Assembly: GCA_002841395.1 (NCBI GenBank)
Contig: PGZM01000005.1
Location: forward strand, 1-64,000
DNA from: Firmicutes bacterium HGW-Firmicutes-9
GTDB lineage: Bacteria; Bacillota; Clostridia; Christensenellales; CAG-138
DNA: 64,000 nt
Direction of reading: 5' to 3'
Under the pieces are notes generated by a model. It searched no databases. It saw only the letters and a list, made by a program, of their open reading frames with translations, and had not been told where the DNA came from. Numbering within the stretch: position 1 is the stretch's first letter; the number at the start of each line of letters is the position of its first letter. Shown here one piece after another: positions 1 through 8,115 of the stretch. Both the position numbers and the translations under genes were made by a program.

Positions 1-782
1 AACCCGGCGTGCTGACGGGCAAAGGCCTGAGCTTCGGCGGCAGCCTGATTCGTCCCGAAGCGACCGGCTTCGGCGCGGTCTACTATGTCAACGAAGTCTT
101 CAAGCACGAAGGCGACAAGATGGAAGGCAAGACCTTCGCCCTCTCCGGCTTCGGTAACGTGACCTGGGGCGTGGCAAGGAAGCTCGAAGAGCTGGGAGCC
201 GTCGCCATCACGCTGTCCGGCCCGGATGGCTACGTTTACGATCCCAAGGGCGTGACGGGCAAGAAGATTGATTACCTCGTCGAAATGCGCAACAGCGGCA
301 GAGACAAGGTGAAGGATTACGCGGACCGTTACGGCTGCGCGTTCTATCCTGGTGAAAAACCCTGGGGTGTGCAGGCGGATGTGTACATGCCGTGCGCCAC
401 GCAGAACGATGTGAACATCAACAGCGCGAAGAAGATCGCAGCCAGCGGCTCGAAGTACTACATCGAAGTCGCGAACATGCCGACGACGAACGACGCGCTA
501 GGTTTCCTGATGGATCAGAAGCACATGATCGTGGCGCCCAGCAAGGCAGTCAACGCGGGCGGCGTCGCGACCAGCGCGCTGGAGATGAGCCAGAACAGCC
601 AACGGCTGAGCTGGAGCGAGCAGGAAGTGGACGAAAAGCTCCACACTATCATGAAGAACATCCACGACAACTCGGCAAAAGCTGCGGAAGCAAACGGACT
701 GGGTTACAACCTTGTCGCGGGCGCAAACATCGCGGGATTCGCGAAAGTCGCGGATGCGATGATCGCGCAAGGGATTATCTAA
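1..782 (+). CDS. gdhA: NADP-specific glutamate dehydrogenase, 3' part
   Basis: C-terminal ~260 residues of a hexameric glutamate dehydrogenase, which interconverts 2-oxoglutarate plus ammonia and glutamate. The 5' end lies before the window; the frame is open from base 3, and the ORF-track start at 9 is an internal Val. Visible family signatures are GKGLSFGGSLIRPEATGFG, the Rossmann segment LSGFGNVTWGVARK, PCATQNDVN, ANMPTTNDA, and the C-terminal GANIAGFAKVADAMIAQG. The pattern matches the NADP-dependent bacterial GdhA type (GANIAGF..VADAM at the C-terminus). A strong terminator follows 20 bases after the stop, so it ends its transcription unit. Confidence 0.95.
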   Translation, partial: PGVLTGKGLSFGGSLIRPEATGFGAVYYVNEVFKHEGDKMEGKTFALSGFGNVTWGVARKLEELGAVAITLSGPDGYVYDPKGVTGKKIDYLVEMRNSGRDKVKDYADRYGCAFYPGEKPWGVQADVYMPCATQNDVNINSAKKIAASGSKYYIEVANMPTTNDALGFLMDQKHMIVAPSKAVNAGGVATSALEMSQNSQRLSWSEQEVDEKLHTIMKNIHDNSAKAAEANGLGYNLVAGANIAGFAKVADAMIAQGII

Positions 783-802
783 ATCTAAACGAACAAGCAT
801 AA

Positions 803-838
803 AACAAACCCGCGTTCAAACGACGCGGGTTTGTTGTT
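803..838 (+). terminator. Rho-independent terminator after gdhA
   Basis: 12-bp perfect stem AACAAACCCGCG / CGCGGGTTTGTT with a 9-base loop, 21 bases past the gdhA stop codon. The stem's T-rich 3' arm runs into TTGTTGTT. Confidence 0.85.
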
Positions 839-912
839 ATCTTCCACTTGTACTTCAAACGAACTTAATTCACATAAATGCTGTGCTTTGATGTAAAATC
901 GGCGCAAACATC

Positions 913-941
913 TATACAACCCGAAGGAGTCTTGTTATACT
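913..941 (+). promoter_or_regulatory. Possible sigma-A promoter for the Nif11-like gene
   Basis: TATACA, 17-base spacer, TATACT; about 30 bases before the start codon at 971. The -35 is a weak match (4/6). Confidence 0.4.
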
Positions 942-970
942 CAAAGAAATCAGGCTAGGAGGTGACGACG

Positions 971-1165
971 ATGGCAACCGTAGAACAACTGGTCAAGCAG
1001 TATGAAACAGACAAGGCGCTGCAGGCAGAAGTAGCGGCGATTATGGCCGACGGCAAAGTCAGCATGATGGAGTTCATGCAGTTTGCAAAGAAACACGACG
1101 TCGCAATCTCGCTGGAAGACCTGCCCAAATATTTGGAGCAGGCGAAAAAACTCGGCTTTATGTAA
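971..1165 (+). CDS. Small Nif11-like protein (64 aa)
   Basis: ATG at 971 is chosen because TAGGAGGTGAC lies just upstream; the longer ORF-track start (962) would sit inside the ribosome-binding site. The 64-residue product is soluble, with no signal peptide or membrane segment. The arrangement ..QLVKQYETDKALQAEVAAI.. followed by EFMQFAKKHDVAISLEDL resembles the Nif11 domain, which occurs as leader of some ribosomally made peptides and as orphan small proteins. It lacks the Gly-Gly cleavage site and a Cys/Thr-rich core, and no modification enzyme is nearby, so a natural-product precursor is not supported. The Nif11 assignment is by eye and tentative. It may be co-transcribed with the membrane protein gene at 1260, since no terminator separates them. 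Confidence 0.6.
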   Translation: MATVEQLVKQYETDKALQAEVAAIMADGKVSMMEFMQFAKKHDVAISLEDLPKYLEQAKKLGFM

Positions 1166-1259
1166 TCATCCCGCGCTTCACATGCGTTTTGCCAGCAAAA
1201 CGACATGCATATCATACCCGGAAGCGAATCAAATTTATTACATGCAGGAGGTAACATTC

Positions 1260-1430
1260 ATGAGAATCAATCCGCCGAAAAAGGTAACTGTTTGGATCTC
1301 GATCTTTGCGTTCGTGGTAGGCATGCTGCTTGCCATTGGCGTCATCCCCGGACTTGCAGCCATCGGCTTCATTGTCGTTGGGTTGAGCTATCTGCTGCTC
1401 GTCGCCGGCCTCTTCATCAAGGGCCTGTAA
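1260..1430 (+). CDS. Mini membrane protein A (56 aa)
   Basis: ATG at 1260 follows GCAGGAGGTAAC at good spacing; the ORF-track entry starting at 1083 reads through from upstream. The product MRINPPKKVTVW... has a short basic N-terminus and two hydrophobic stretches (about residues 10-30 and 33-53), ending in FIKGL. It is a clear paralogue of the protein at 1638 (shared MR(I/L)NPPK, GVIP and (F/L)(I/L)KG(L/F)). Two-helix hairpin topology in the cytoplasmic membrane is inferred. Function unknown. Confidence 0.75.
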   Translation: MRINPPKKVTVWISIFAFVVGMLLAIGVIPGLAAIGFIVVGLSYLLLVAGLFIKGL

Positions 1431-1466
1431 GCGATTCACTTGTTTTCACATCGAAAACAAAAAAAT

Positions 1467-1498
1467 CGGGGATTGTCCGTCGGGCGATCCCCCTTTTG
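1467..1498 (+). terminator. Rho-independent terminator after mini membrane protein A
   Basis: GGGGAT...ATCCCCC stem followed by TTTT, 36 bases after the stop at 1430. Confidence 0.7.
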
Positions 1499-1637
1499 AT
1501 TCGATTCAATACAACGATACCTATACGCATTATAAAAGATTTGATATACTGGCGATAGCGATTGATGAAGCAAGAGATTGTTTTCATGTATCATCAGGCT
1601 ATCGCATATTATTTACTGACAGGAGGAGATTTCCGTT

Positions 1638-1811
1638 ATGAGGCTCAATCCGCCAAAGAGATTCACATTCTGGTCGTCTCTGGTGATATTCGTGATCGGT
1701 ATCGTCGCCGCATTCGGCGTGATCCCGTTTATTCCCGGCGCATATGGCGCAATCGCAGCCATCGTGGGCTACGGCCTGTTGTTTGCGGGCAACCTGCTCA
1801 AAGGCTTCTAA
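1638..1811 (+). CDS. Mini membrane protein B (57 aa), paralogue of A
   Basis: Too short for the ORF track. ATG at 1638 is preceded by GACAGGAGGAGATTTCCGTT, a strong ribosome-binding site. The product starts MRLNPPKRFTFW, has two hydrophobic segments separated by GVIPFIPGAYG, and ends NLLKGF. It aligns along its whole length with the protein at 1260, so the pair is a tandem duplication. A terminator (1467-1498) lies between them and a TATACT hexamer at 1545-1550 could start a separate transcript. Function unknown. Confidence 0.75.
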   Translation: MRLNPPKRFTFWSSLVIFVIGIVAAFGVIPFIPGAYGAIAAIVGYGLLFAGNLLKGF

Positions 1812-1832
1812 AACTCTGTAGACTCGCGTATC

Positions 1833-1866
1833 AAAGAGTGAAGGTGATTGTGCCTTCACTCTTTTA
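1833..1866 (+). terminator. Rho-independent terminator after mini membrane protein B
   Basis: 12-bp stem AAAGAGTGAAGG / CCTTCACTCTTT with an 8-base loop and T-rich end. Confidence 0.8.
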
Positions 1867-1874
1867 TTACACAA

Positions 1875-1910
1875 AAAAACACCCGCAAGGTTTTTCCTCG
1901 CGGGTGTTTG
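1875..1910 (-). terminator. Terminator of the sortase transcript
   Basis: ACACCCGC / GCGGGTGT stem; read on the minus strand it is followed by TTTTTTT, just past the sortase stop codon at 1919. Confidence 0.8.
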
Positions 1911-1918
1911 TCGTACAC

Positions 1919-2875
1919 TCAGGGCGTTTTGAATGGTGTTACGATAGGTGTTGCTGTCGGTGTTGGCTCCGCTTCTTTCTGCTCACAACGAATGAGCAGT
2001 CGATTGGTGCCGTTGTTCCTGCAGGTCATGAGCGTGAGCCCAGCCGTTCCGTGAAAGGATTTCAGCGCGCTGAACGCGTCCGGCGCGATATGCTTGATCT
2101 GATAGACCTCATACCGCACGCGCTCACCGGTTCTGGTGTTGGTGAGGAAGAGTTCGCTCCCGACTGAGAGCTTGTCCAGATCGCCAAAGTGCGCGCCGCT
2201 TTTGTAGTTATGCCCGATCAATACAAGGTTGCCCTTTTCGTTGGGGTCAGGCCCCTTGTAGCGGCAGATCGAAATCTTGAGCAGGTCGTACGACCATTTG
2301 CCGATAATCGGCAGCTCCTGATTGATCTCCGGTATTTCCAGAATACCGATCATGCCGTCGTCTCCGGTGGCCTTCACGATTCTCTGAATGATCTTGTCGA
2401 GGTTGGATACCTCTGTCGGTGCGTCCGGCTGCACATATTCACCGGACTCCGAGTTGGCATTGACCGAGCCGTCGTTGGCAAGATGCTGGTTGGCGTCTGC
2501 CGCGGCGTTCGCGTCCTCGCTCTCGTTGGTCAGCTCGTAGTTCTCGTCGGTGGGTTCCGGCGTGTCGATGGGTTCCATCGATGCCGTCTGCGTTGCCTCC
2601 GGCGCGGGGCTGACCGTCGGTTGAACGGTCGCCTGCGCTTTATAGGCTTCGAGTAATGCGTTTGCATTGTCGGCCGCAGCTTGCCCTTCAAAGAGTTTTA
2701 TGCCGAGTAAAACCAAGGCTATGATGCCGAGTAGGATCGCGGTGAGCCCGAGCGCGCGGATTGCGCGCAGCTCACGACGGTTCTTCTTACTGGGTTCGTG
2801 ATGTTCCTCACGGATGGATGGTAGTCCGCTCTTGTCTCCCCGCTTATGCGACGGTGCGTTTCTTACGGATGCCAT
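1919..2875 (-). CDS. Sortase (cysteine transpeptidase)
   Basis: 318-residue membrane-anchored sortase, which cleaves an LPxTG-type sorting signal and links the protein to the cell wall. It has a cytoplasmic basic N-terminus, one membrane segment (about residues 45-62), a long acidic and PT-rich linker, then the sortase fold from about residue 170. The catalytic triad is visible as His in LIGHNYKSG, Cys in TLMTCRN and Arg in NRLLIRCEQ. The domain type is class D/B-like by eye. A C-terminal PTPTATP tail is unusual. It overlaps the 3' end of the LPQTG protein gene by 32 bases, so the two are co-transcribed and probably translationally coupled; the neighbour is the obvious substrate. Confidence 0.92.
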   Translation of the reverse strand: MASVRNAPSHKRGDKSGLPSIREEHHEPSKKNRRELRAIRALGLTAILLGIIALVLLGIKLFEGQAAADNANALLEAYKAQATVQPTVSPAPEATQTASMEPIDTPEPTDENYELTNESEDANAAADANQHLANDGSVNANSESGEYVQPDAPTEVSNLDKIIQRIVKATGDDGMIGILEIPEINQELPIIGKWSYDLLKISICRYKGPDPNEKGNLVLIGHNYKSGAHFGDLDKLSVGSELFLTNTRTGERVRYEVYQIKHIAPDAFSALKSFHGTAGLTLMTCRNNGTNRLLIRCEQKEAEPTPTATPIVTPFKTP

Positions 2876-4217
2876 ACCATACCCCCGCTGCGGCGAGTAG
2901 CGTCAATGCTGCGCCGCCCATGATATAGACAAGCGTCATATCCTGACCGGTTTGCGGCAAAGAGCTCAGGCCGGAGATCACGATGGTGGTATATACCCGA
3001 TTGCTGGAGTCGTCGTTGATCCAGGCATAGAGGCGTGTACCGCTCGACGTGGTGTTATAACGTGCATACAGCTGAATTCTCGCGACGCCATCGGTCATGA
3101 CCGCGCGGCTCGCGTTGAGCGTTGCGCTGGAAAGTGACAGATAGGACGAAGACCAACTCCAGTGGGCCGTGCTGGTGTCGTCATTGACGACGGAACCATC
3201 GGCTTCGTGGAGGGTCAGCGTGTAATCGCCGTAACGATCGGTGCTGTTCAGCGTCGCGTCGCCCTCAAGGGTGAGGTAACGCATGGTGCGCACGTTCACG
3301 GTCGCGGTTCTTGCAACAGAGTAGGTGCCAGCGCCGGAGATGGTCGCGGTGACGGTGCTCGTGGCGTTCACGCCGGTCGAGTTGGACAGGAAGGTTGCCG
3401 TAGCGACCAGATTGCTGCCGCTCGTGGTGAACGTCGTGGGCGCGACGGTCAGCGTGCCTGCTGTTGCGTTGCTGTTGCCCCAGGAAATCGTAGACGCGGT
3501 GGTGATCAGGTTTCCGCCGTATTGAACGGTGAGCTGAATCGATCCTGCGGTGCTGGCCGCGGTGATGTTCTGCGTCGTGGGCGCGATCGTGATGATCGGG
3601 GAGACCGTAACCGTGCAGGTCTTGGTCTGCGTTTCGCCGCTGGTGGGAACGTTCGTCGCGGTGATGGTCGCCGTACCGCCGCCGACTGCGGTCACAAGGC
3701 CGCTGGAAGCGTCAACCGTTGCAACGGCTGTATCACTGGAAGACCACGTGGTGGTGCTGCCGGAGCTGACATTGCCGACCGTCAGTGTCTGCGTTGCGCC
3801 GCCGTTGAGTGCGAGCGTCGTATTGCTGATGGTCATCGTGGTGACGATGATGTCCACATACGCCGTATAGGGCGTGCCGGGAACCGCATCGTCGACCGCG
3901 GTAACGGTCAATCTGGTGGTGGTGCCGGGTACCAAACCAGTGATGGTCGGGTTGGCGACCCCCGCGTCACTGATGGATACGGCTGTGCCGCTGGTCGAAG
4001 CCCAGCTATAAGTCATCGATCCATCCGGCGTGCCGGTGGGCGTTGCCGTTAGATGCACGACGCCGCCGACGGGGATGGTATAGCTTTCACCCGCACCCGG
4101 TGCGATGGTCACGCCACTGATGGCGGCGAGTGCCGTGCCGGGGACGAAGGTGATGACGAGGGCGAGCGCAATCATGGTGAGCACTGCCGTCGCTTTGTAA
4201 AGCAGGTTTTTCTTCAT
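2844..4217 (-). CDS. LPQTG cell-wall-anchored Ig-like (Big2) surface protein
   Basis: 457 residues with a Sec signal peptide (MKKNLLYKATAVLTMIALALVITFVPGTALAA) and a C-terminal cell-wall sorting signal: SLPQTGQ, a hydrophobic helix and KKRTVA. The middle is Thr/Ser-rich with bacterial Ig-like repeats; about residues 130-210 (WSSSDTAVATVDASSGLVTAVGGGTATITAT) match the Big2 pattern well. Strong ribosome-binding site AGGAGG precedes the ATG. It is first in a two-gene operon with the sortase. Probably a surface adhesin or stalk protein; ligand unknown. Confidence 0.9.
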   Translation of the reverse strand: MKKNLLYKATAVLTMIALALVITFVPGTALAAISGVTIAPGAGESYTIPVGGVVHLTATPTGTPDGSMTYSWASTSGTAVSISDAGVANPTITGLVPGTTTRLTVTAVDDAVPGTPYTAYVDIIVTTMTISNTTLALNGGATQTLTVGNVSSGSTTTWSSSDTAVATVDASSGLVTAVGGGTATITATNVPTSGETQTKTCTVTVSPIITIAPTTQNITAASTAGSIQLTVQYGGNLITTASTISWGNSNATAGTLTVAPTTFTTSGSNLVATATFLSNSTGVNATSTVTATISGAGTYSVARTATVNVRTMRYLTLEGDATLNSTDRYGDYTLTLHEADGSVVNDDTSTAHWSWSSSYLSLSSATLNASRAVMTDGVARIQLYARYNTTSSGTRLYAWINDDSSNRVYTTIVISGLSSLPQTGQDMTLVYIMGGAALTLLAAAGVWYGIRKKRTVA

Positions 4218-4283
4218 TTGTCATTCCTCCTAAATTATCGGAGCATCGGTTCAGATGAAACGGGAGTTTCATGGACTGATACC

Positions 4284-4312
4284 ATCATACGAATGTAGCA
4301 AGGCAAAGTCAA
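4284..4312 (-). promoter_or_regulatory. Sigma-A promoter of the LPQTG protein-sortase operon
   Basis: On the minus strand TTGACT, exactly 17 bases, TATGAT; about 65 bases before the start codon at 4217. Confidence 0.75.
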
Positions 4313-4433
4313 CAAGCGTATGCTATCGTTTTCTCTTTCTTAACTAGATTGTAACGAAATAGACGATTTTGTGTGAAATTTGTATATATATTTCGCACGG
4401 GAGCAGTTCTTTCTCATCTATATGACGGCAGGA

Positions 4434-4480
4434 CAAAAAACAAGCCGCCTGCAAGAACGGCGTTCAAGCGGGCGGCCTTA
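4434..4480 (-). terminator. Terminator of the nucleoside kinase gene
   Basis: On the minus strand AAGGCCGCCCGC...GCAGGCGGCTT then GTTTTTTG, 24 bases past the stop at 4504. The rest of the gap 4218-4503 holds only the promoter listed separately. Confidence 0.8.
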
Positions 4481-4503
4481 TGTAACAAATCTACGTCTTG
4501 ATC

Positions 4504-6216
4504 TCAGCGGTAGAATGTGTTTCCGCCGATGAACTCGCGCAGGATTGAGGTCGGCGGGATTTCGTCCTCTACATTAGCCTCGACAAAGTAGTTGAGGAAT
4601 TTTACAATCGAGCGCGCCTCGTCGTAATAGATGCTTTCCGGCTGAACGGCGGAAAGCAGCGGGAAAATATGCTTTTTCAGCACCGCTGGTTCATAGATCA
4701 GCGTGGTGTTGAAGATCGCGTCCGCATCCTCCTGGAAGGGGAAGATCCATTTCTCTTCGCCTGCGCGGACGCTGTCCCACATCGAAAGCGTGCGCTCGAC
4801 GGAGGCGCCGCGCGTTTCGTTGTCCCGCACCATGCGGCGAAGGAGCCGCAAGTATGTCGTCGGTAAGCGGTTGTGGTCATCGAGATTCAGCGTCGTCAGC
4901 GCGGAAACGTAGAGCCGGAAGATCATATGCTTGTCCACGGTTTCCGGCAGGAGCATCGGGTTTAACCCGTGTATTCCTTCAATCACCAAAGGCGTATGCT
5001 CATCGATGCGGAGGTTCGTTCCTGTTTTACAACGCTGTTGATGGATGAAATCGTATTTCGGCAGTTCGACCTCCTCACCGCGTAGAAGTCGTGTGAGGTC
5101 TTCCTGAAACTGCGGTACGTCGATGGTTGCGATGTCCTCCAGATCGATCGTTCCATCCGGTCCGGGAACCAGCAGATCGCGGTTGAGATAGTAATTATCG
5201 AGCGATACGAGAACCGGTGTTTTACCGTGGACGCGCAGCTGGGTGCAGAGGCGGTTTGCACTCGTGGTTTTGCCACTGCTGGATGGTCCCGCGATCAAAA
5301 TCGCGCGTGCGCCGCGGGCGATGATCTCGTCTGCAAGCTGTGCAAAACGTTTTTCGTGCAGCGCCTCGTTGACGCGAATGAGCGTTCGGACGTCTCCGCT
5401 GAGCACCATGTCGTTTAGGTCCGCAACCACCGCGCAGTGCATGAGCTTTCCCCATTCCTCGCTCTCGGAAAACACACCGGACAGCCGCGGCAGGGAGACA
5501 TGCTTTGCGGGCTTGTTGGGATCCTGCGCCGAAGGGCGAAGTAACAAAAGGCCGCCCTTTTGCGCCTGCAGATCAAACACGGAGGCATAGCCCGTGCTGG
5601 GCGCCATTTCGCCGTAAAAATAGTCGACATAGTCGTCCTGCCGGTAGACGTCGAAGAACGAGAACTGGCGGTAATTCAACAGCCGGACTTTGTCCTCCTG
5701 GCCGTCTGCCGAGAAGAAATCGATCGCGTCGTCGATGTCCACGCGCTTGCGCTCCAGCGTCAGATCGGCCTCTACGATCTCGCGCATCGCTTTTTTAATG
5801 CGATCGACATCCTGCTGGCTGAGTCGCTGCCCGTCGCCGACGCTGGCAAAAAGACCCGCGCCGACCGCGTAGTTAATTCGCACGCGTGTCTTGGGATAAA
5901 GCTTTCGCATCGCAAGCAGAAACACAAACAGCATCGTGCGCTCATAGACGCGATTGCCGCGCGCGCTGTCATATCGCAGCAGCGAGACCACGCCGTTTGC
6001 CGCGCGCATAGCCCGGCGGAGTGTGACGCGCGGGTTCTCGCTTTCGCCGGATTCGCGAAGCGGAATATAGTTGAGCGTAAATGTCTCTCCCGCGATGTTG
6101 GCTGCAAGAGGACGCGTTTTCAGATCCGCGCTGTCGAGACCCAGCCTGCGGACGATATCCAGCAGGCGCTCGCCCGCGGTGACCTCGGTTGCGATTCCAT
6201 CGATCGTGAGTTGCAT
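4504..6216 (-). CDS. Uridine kinase-like nucleoside kinase with N-terminal TGS domain
   Basis: 570 residues. The N-terminus (1-60, MQLTIDGIATEVTAGERLLDIVRRLGLD) is a TGS/ubiquitin-like domain, followed by a region like the second domain of threonyl-tRNA synthetases. The kinase domain begins about residue 285 with Walker A GPSSSGKTTSANRL and continues LVSLDNYYLNRD..., the uridine kinase/phosphoribulokinase signature. Proteins of this architecture are widespread in Firmicutes and annotated as nucleoside kinases; substrate not certain from sequence. Ribosome-binding site AGGAGG precedes the ATG. It lies 65 bases downstream of the pyrophosphatase gene on the same strand with no terminator seen, so probably one operon. 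Confidence 0.88.
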   Translation of the reverse strand: MQLTIDGIATEVTAGERLLDIVRRLGLDSADLKTRPLAANIAGETFTLNYIPLRESGESENPRVTLRRAMRAANGVVSLLRYDSARGNRVYERTMLFVFLLAMRKLYPKTRVRINYAVGAGLFASVGDGQRLSQQDVDRIKKAMREIVEADLTLERKRVDIDDAIDFFSADGQEDKVRLLNYRQFSFFDVYRQDDYVDYFYGEMAPSTGYASVFDLQAQKGGLLLLRPSAQDPNKPAKHVSLPRLSGVFSESEEWGKLMHCAVVADLNDMVLSGDVRTLIRVNEALHEKRFAQLADEIIARGARAILIAGPSSSGKTTSANRLCTQLRVHGKTPVLVSLDNYYLNRDLLVPGPDGTIDLEDIATIDVPQFQEDLTRLLRGEEVELPKYDFIHQQRCKTGTNLRIDEHTPLVIEGIHGLNPMLLPETVDKHMIFRLYVSALTTLNLDDHNRLPTTYLRLLRRMVRDNETRGASVERTLSMWDSVRAGEEKWIFPFQEDADAIFNTTLIYEPAVLKKHIFPLLSAVQPESIYYDEARSIVKFLNYFVEANVEDEIPPTSILREFIGGNTFYR

Positions 6217-6281
6217 GATTGGGATACCTCCTGCTTGGCTGCGTGGTTTGCGTGTTGATTGCAGCCGGAATACGGTTGCAC

Positions 6282-7895
6282 TTAGCCCCAGAGGAGCGAG
6301 AGCGCGGGTACGATCTGCTTCTTACGCGAGATGACGCCCGGTAGGAACACTGCGTGGTTTTTGAAGGAGACGTTAAACGCGTGCTCGACGGACTCCAGAT
6401 CGCCGACGGCGATGAGCAGCGTGCCTTCCTTGAGCACGTCGGTGAGCATCAACAGCATCATATCATAGCTGTGCTGCTCTGCTTCGCGCTCCATCAAATC
6501 GATGAAGTCCTGCTTTTGTTCGGAGAGCGTCTCGGTGTCCAGCGACGTAATCTGCGAGATGCCGAGGGAATGTCCCGCGATCTGGAATTGCTTAAAGTCG
6601 GTGAAATACAGCTCCTCAAGATCGTTTCCTTGTGTGGGCGAGACGGAGAAGATCTCCTGACCCAGTTTTTCGAGGGAGAGCCCTGCGATTTTTGCCATGC
6701 GCTCCGCCATCGCGCGATCCACTGGTGTACTCGTCGGAGACTTGAACACGATGGTATCGGTGACGATCGCTGCGGCGAGCAGCCCCGCGAGTTTCTTGCT
6801 CGGCATCACGCCGCGCTCGAAATACATGCTCGTGATGATGGTGCAGGTGCTGCCGACCGGCTCATTGCGCACGTAGACCGGCGCATCCGTCTCCACCTCC
6901 GCGAGGCGGTGGTGGTCGATGATCTCCAGTATCTCCGCCTGCTCCAATCCCGGAATGGACTGATGCAGCTCGTTATGATCCACGAGCACGACGCGCTTGC
7001 GCTTCGGGCGCAGCAGGTGGAAGCGCGAGAGTGTACCGACCACGCGGTCGTCATCGTCGAGAATCGGATAGCTGCGATAGCGGGATTTCAGCGTCAGCTC
7101 CCGCACATCGTCGAGATAGTCCGTCAGATGGAAGGAGACGAGGTTTTCCCGTCGACAAATGCGCGAAACGGGCACGGCGAGAATCACAAGGCGGGAGGCG
7201 GAATACGCGTCAAATGGCGTGGAGATCACGCAGCTTTCGTGCTCTCCTTCGAGTAGAGATTCCGGCACCTCGCTTTCGCAGACGATGATTGCTGCGGCCT
7301 TTTGCTCCAGCGCATGGCGGATCACGTCCGGCTGATTGCCGCAGAGCACGATGCTGTCCGGTGTGATATCCGGCAGACCCGCGTGCGTGGGCAGCGAGAT
7401 GACCAGCGAGCCGGTGAGCACGGTCTGCTCCGCCTTTGCGCGGATCAGGCGGCCATCGAGACTTGCGAGCAGGTTAAAGAGCGGAACGTCCTCGATCCGG
7501 TTGTTTTTGATAAAGCGCATGTCGTAGGTTGCAATTTCTTCCGGCGTGAGCATGCCGAAAAGCTTGCCGTCCTCATCGGTAACCGGCAGCGTCGGCACAC
7601 CGGTGCTGTCCGAAATTATTGTCTGCCACGCGTGATAAACGCTCACGGCGGCAGACAGGATCGGAGGGGTATCATACTCAAGATCCGAAACCTGCGTGCG
7701 CACGGTGTGCAGCAGCTTCGGCGCGGGAAAGTCGAATTTTTGCAGCAGCATCTCAGTCTGGTCGCTGAGCTCGCCGATGCGTGCCGCCGTATAGGCGCGA
7801 TCCCCGAGCGCGTTTTTCAGCATCGCATAGGAGATTGCGGCTACAATAGAGTCCGTGTCCGGATTGCGGTGTCCCGTAATATAGATGGGTTCCAT
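6282..7895 (-). CDS. ppaC: Family II inorganic pyrophosphatase with CBS and DRTGG domains
   Basis: 537-residue manganese-dependent pyrophosphatase that hydrolyses PPi to phosphate. The DHH domain starts with ITGHRNPDTDSI and is interrupted by a regulatory insert: CBS1 (about 70-125), DRTGG domain (about 130-240) and CBS2 (about 245-300). The catalytic part then resumes with VDHNELHQS and IIDHHRLAEV, followed by the DHHA2 domain. Plain family II enzymes are ~310 residues; the insert is the kind shown in Clostridia to be controlled by adenine nucleotides. Ribosome-binding site CGGAGG sits before the ATG. Likely co-transcribed with the nucleoside kinase downstream. Confidence 0.93.
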   Translation of the reverse strand: MEPIYITGHRNPDTDSIVAAISYAMLKNALGDRAYTAARIGELSDQTEMLLQKFDFPAPKLLHTVRTQVSDLEYDTPPILSAAVSVYHAWQTIISDSTGVPTLPVTDEDGKLFGMLTPEEIATYDMRFIKNNRIEDVPLFNLLASLDGRLIRAKAEQTVLTGSLVISLPTHAGLPDITPDSIVLCGNQPDVIRHALEQKAAAIIVCESEVPESLLEGEHESCVISTPFDAYSASRLVILAVPVSRICRRENLVSFHLTDYLDDVRELTLKSRYRSYPILDDDDRVVGTLSRFHLLRPKRKRVVLVDHNELHQSIPGLEQAEILEIIDHHRLAEVETDAPVYVRNEPVGSTCTIITSMYFERGVMPSKKLAGLLAAAIVTDTIVFKSPTSTPVDRAMAERMAKIAGLSLEKLGQEIFSVSPTQGNDLEELYFTDFKQFQIAGHSLGISQITSLDTETLSEQKQDFIDLMEREAEQHSYDMMLLMLTDVLKEGTLLIAVGDLESVEHAFNVSFKNHAVFLPGVISRKKQIVPALSLLWG

Positions 7896-8046
7896 GCATC
7901 CTCCGTTATTCCGCGCGGAAACGATCGTTTTCGCCTGCGGATGATATGTGGTTTCATTTTATGCCGAACGGCGCAGGTTTACAAGCGCATGCGGCAAGGA
8001 GACAGCGAAATTTTGTCCGTAGAAGGCGGACAAAAACCCGGCAAGT

Positions 8047-8077
8047 AAAAACGGGCGAGGATATTCCCCACCCGCCG
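8047..8077 (-). terminator. Terminator of degV
   Basis: On the minus strand GCGGGTGGGG-AATAT-CCTCGCCCGT (with G-U pairs) followed by TTTTTAC, about 40 bases past the degV stop codon. Confidence 0.7.
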
Positions 8078-8115
8078 TGTGTTATTTATGTTGTGCTCTG
8101 CGCGTCATCCGCCCG

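Noticed and set aside
971-1165. Precursor of a ribosomally made natural product
   Set aside because: Nif11-like leader resemblance, but no Gly-Gly site, no core peptide and no modification or export genes nearby.
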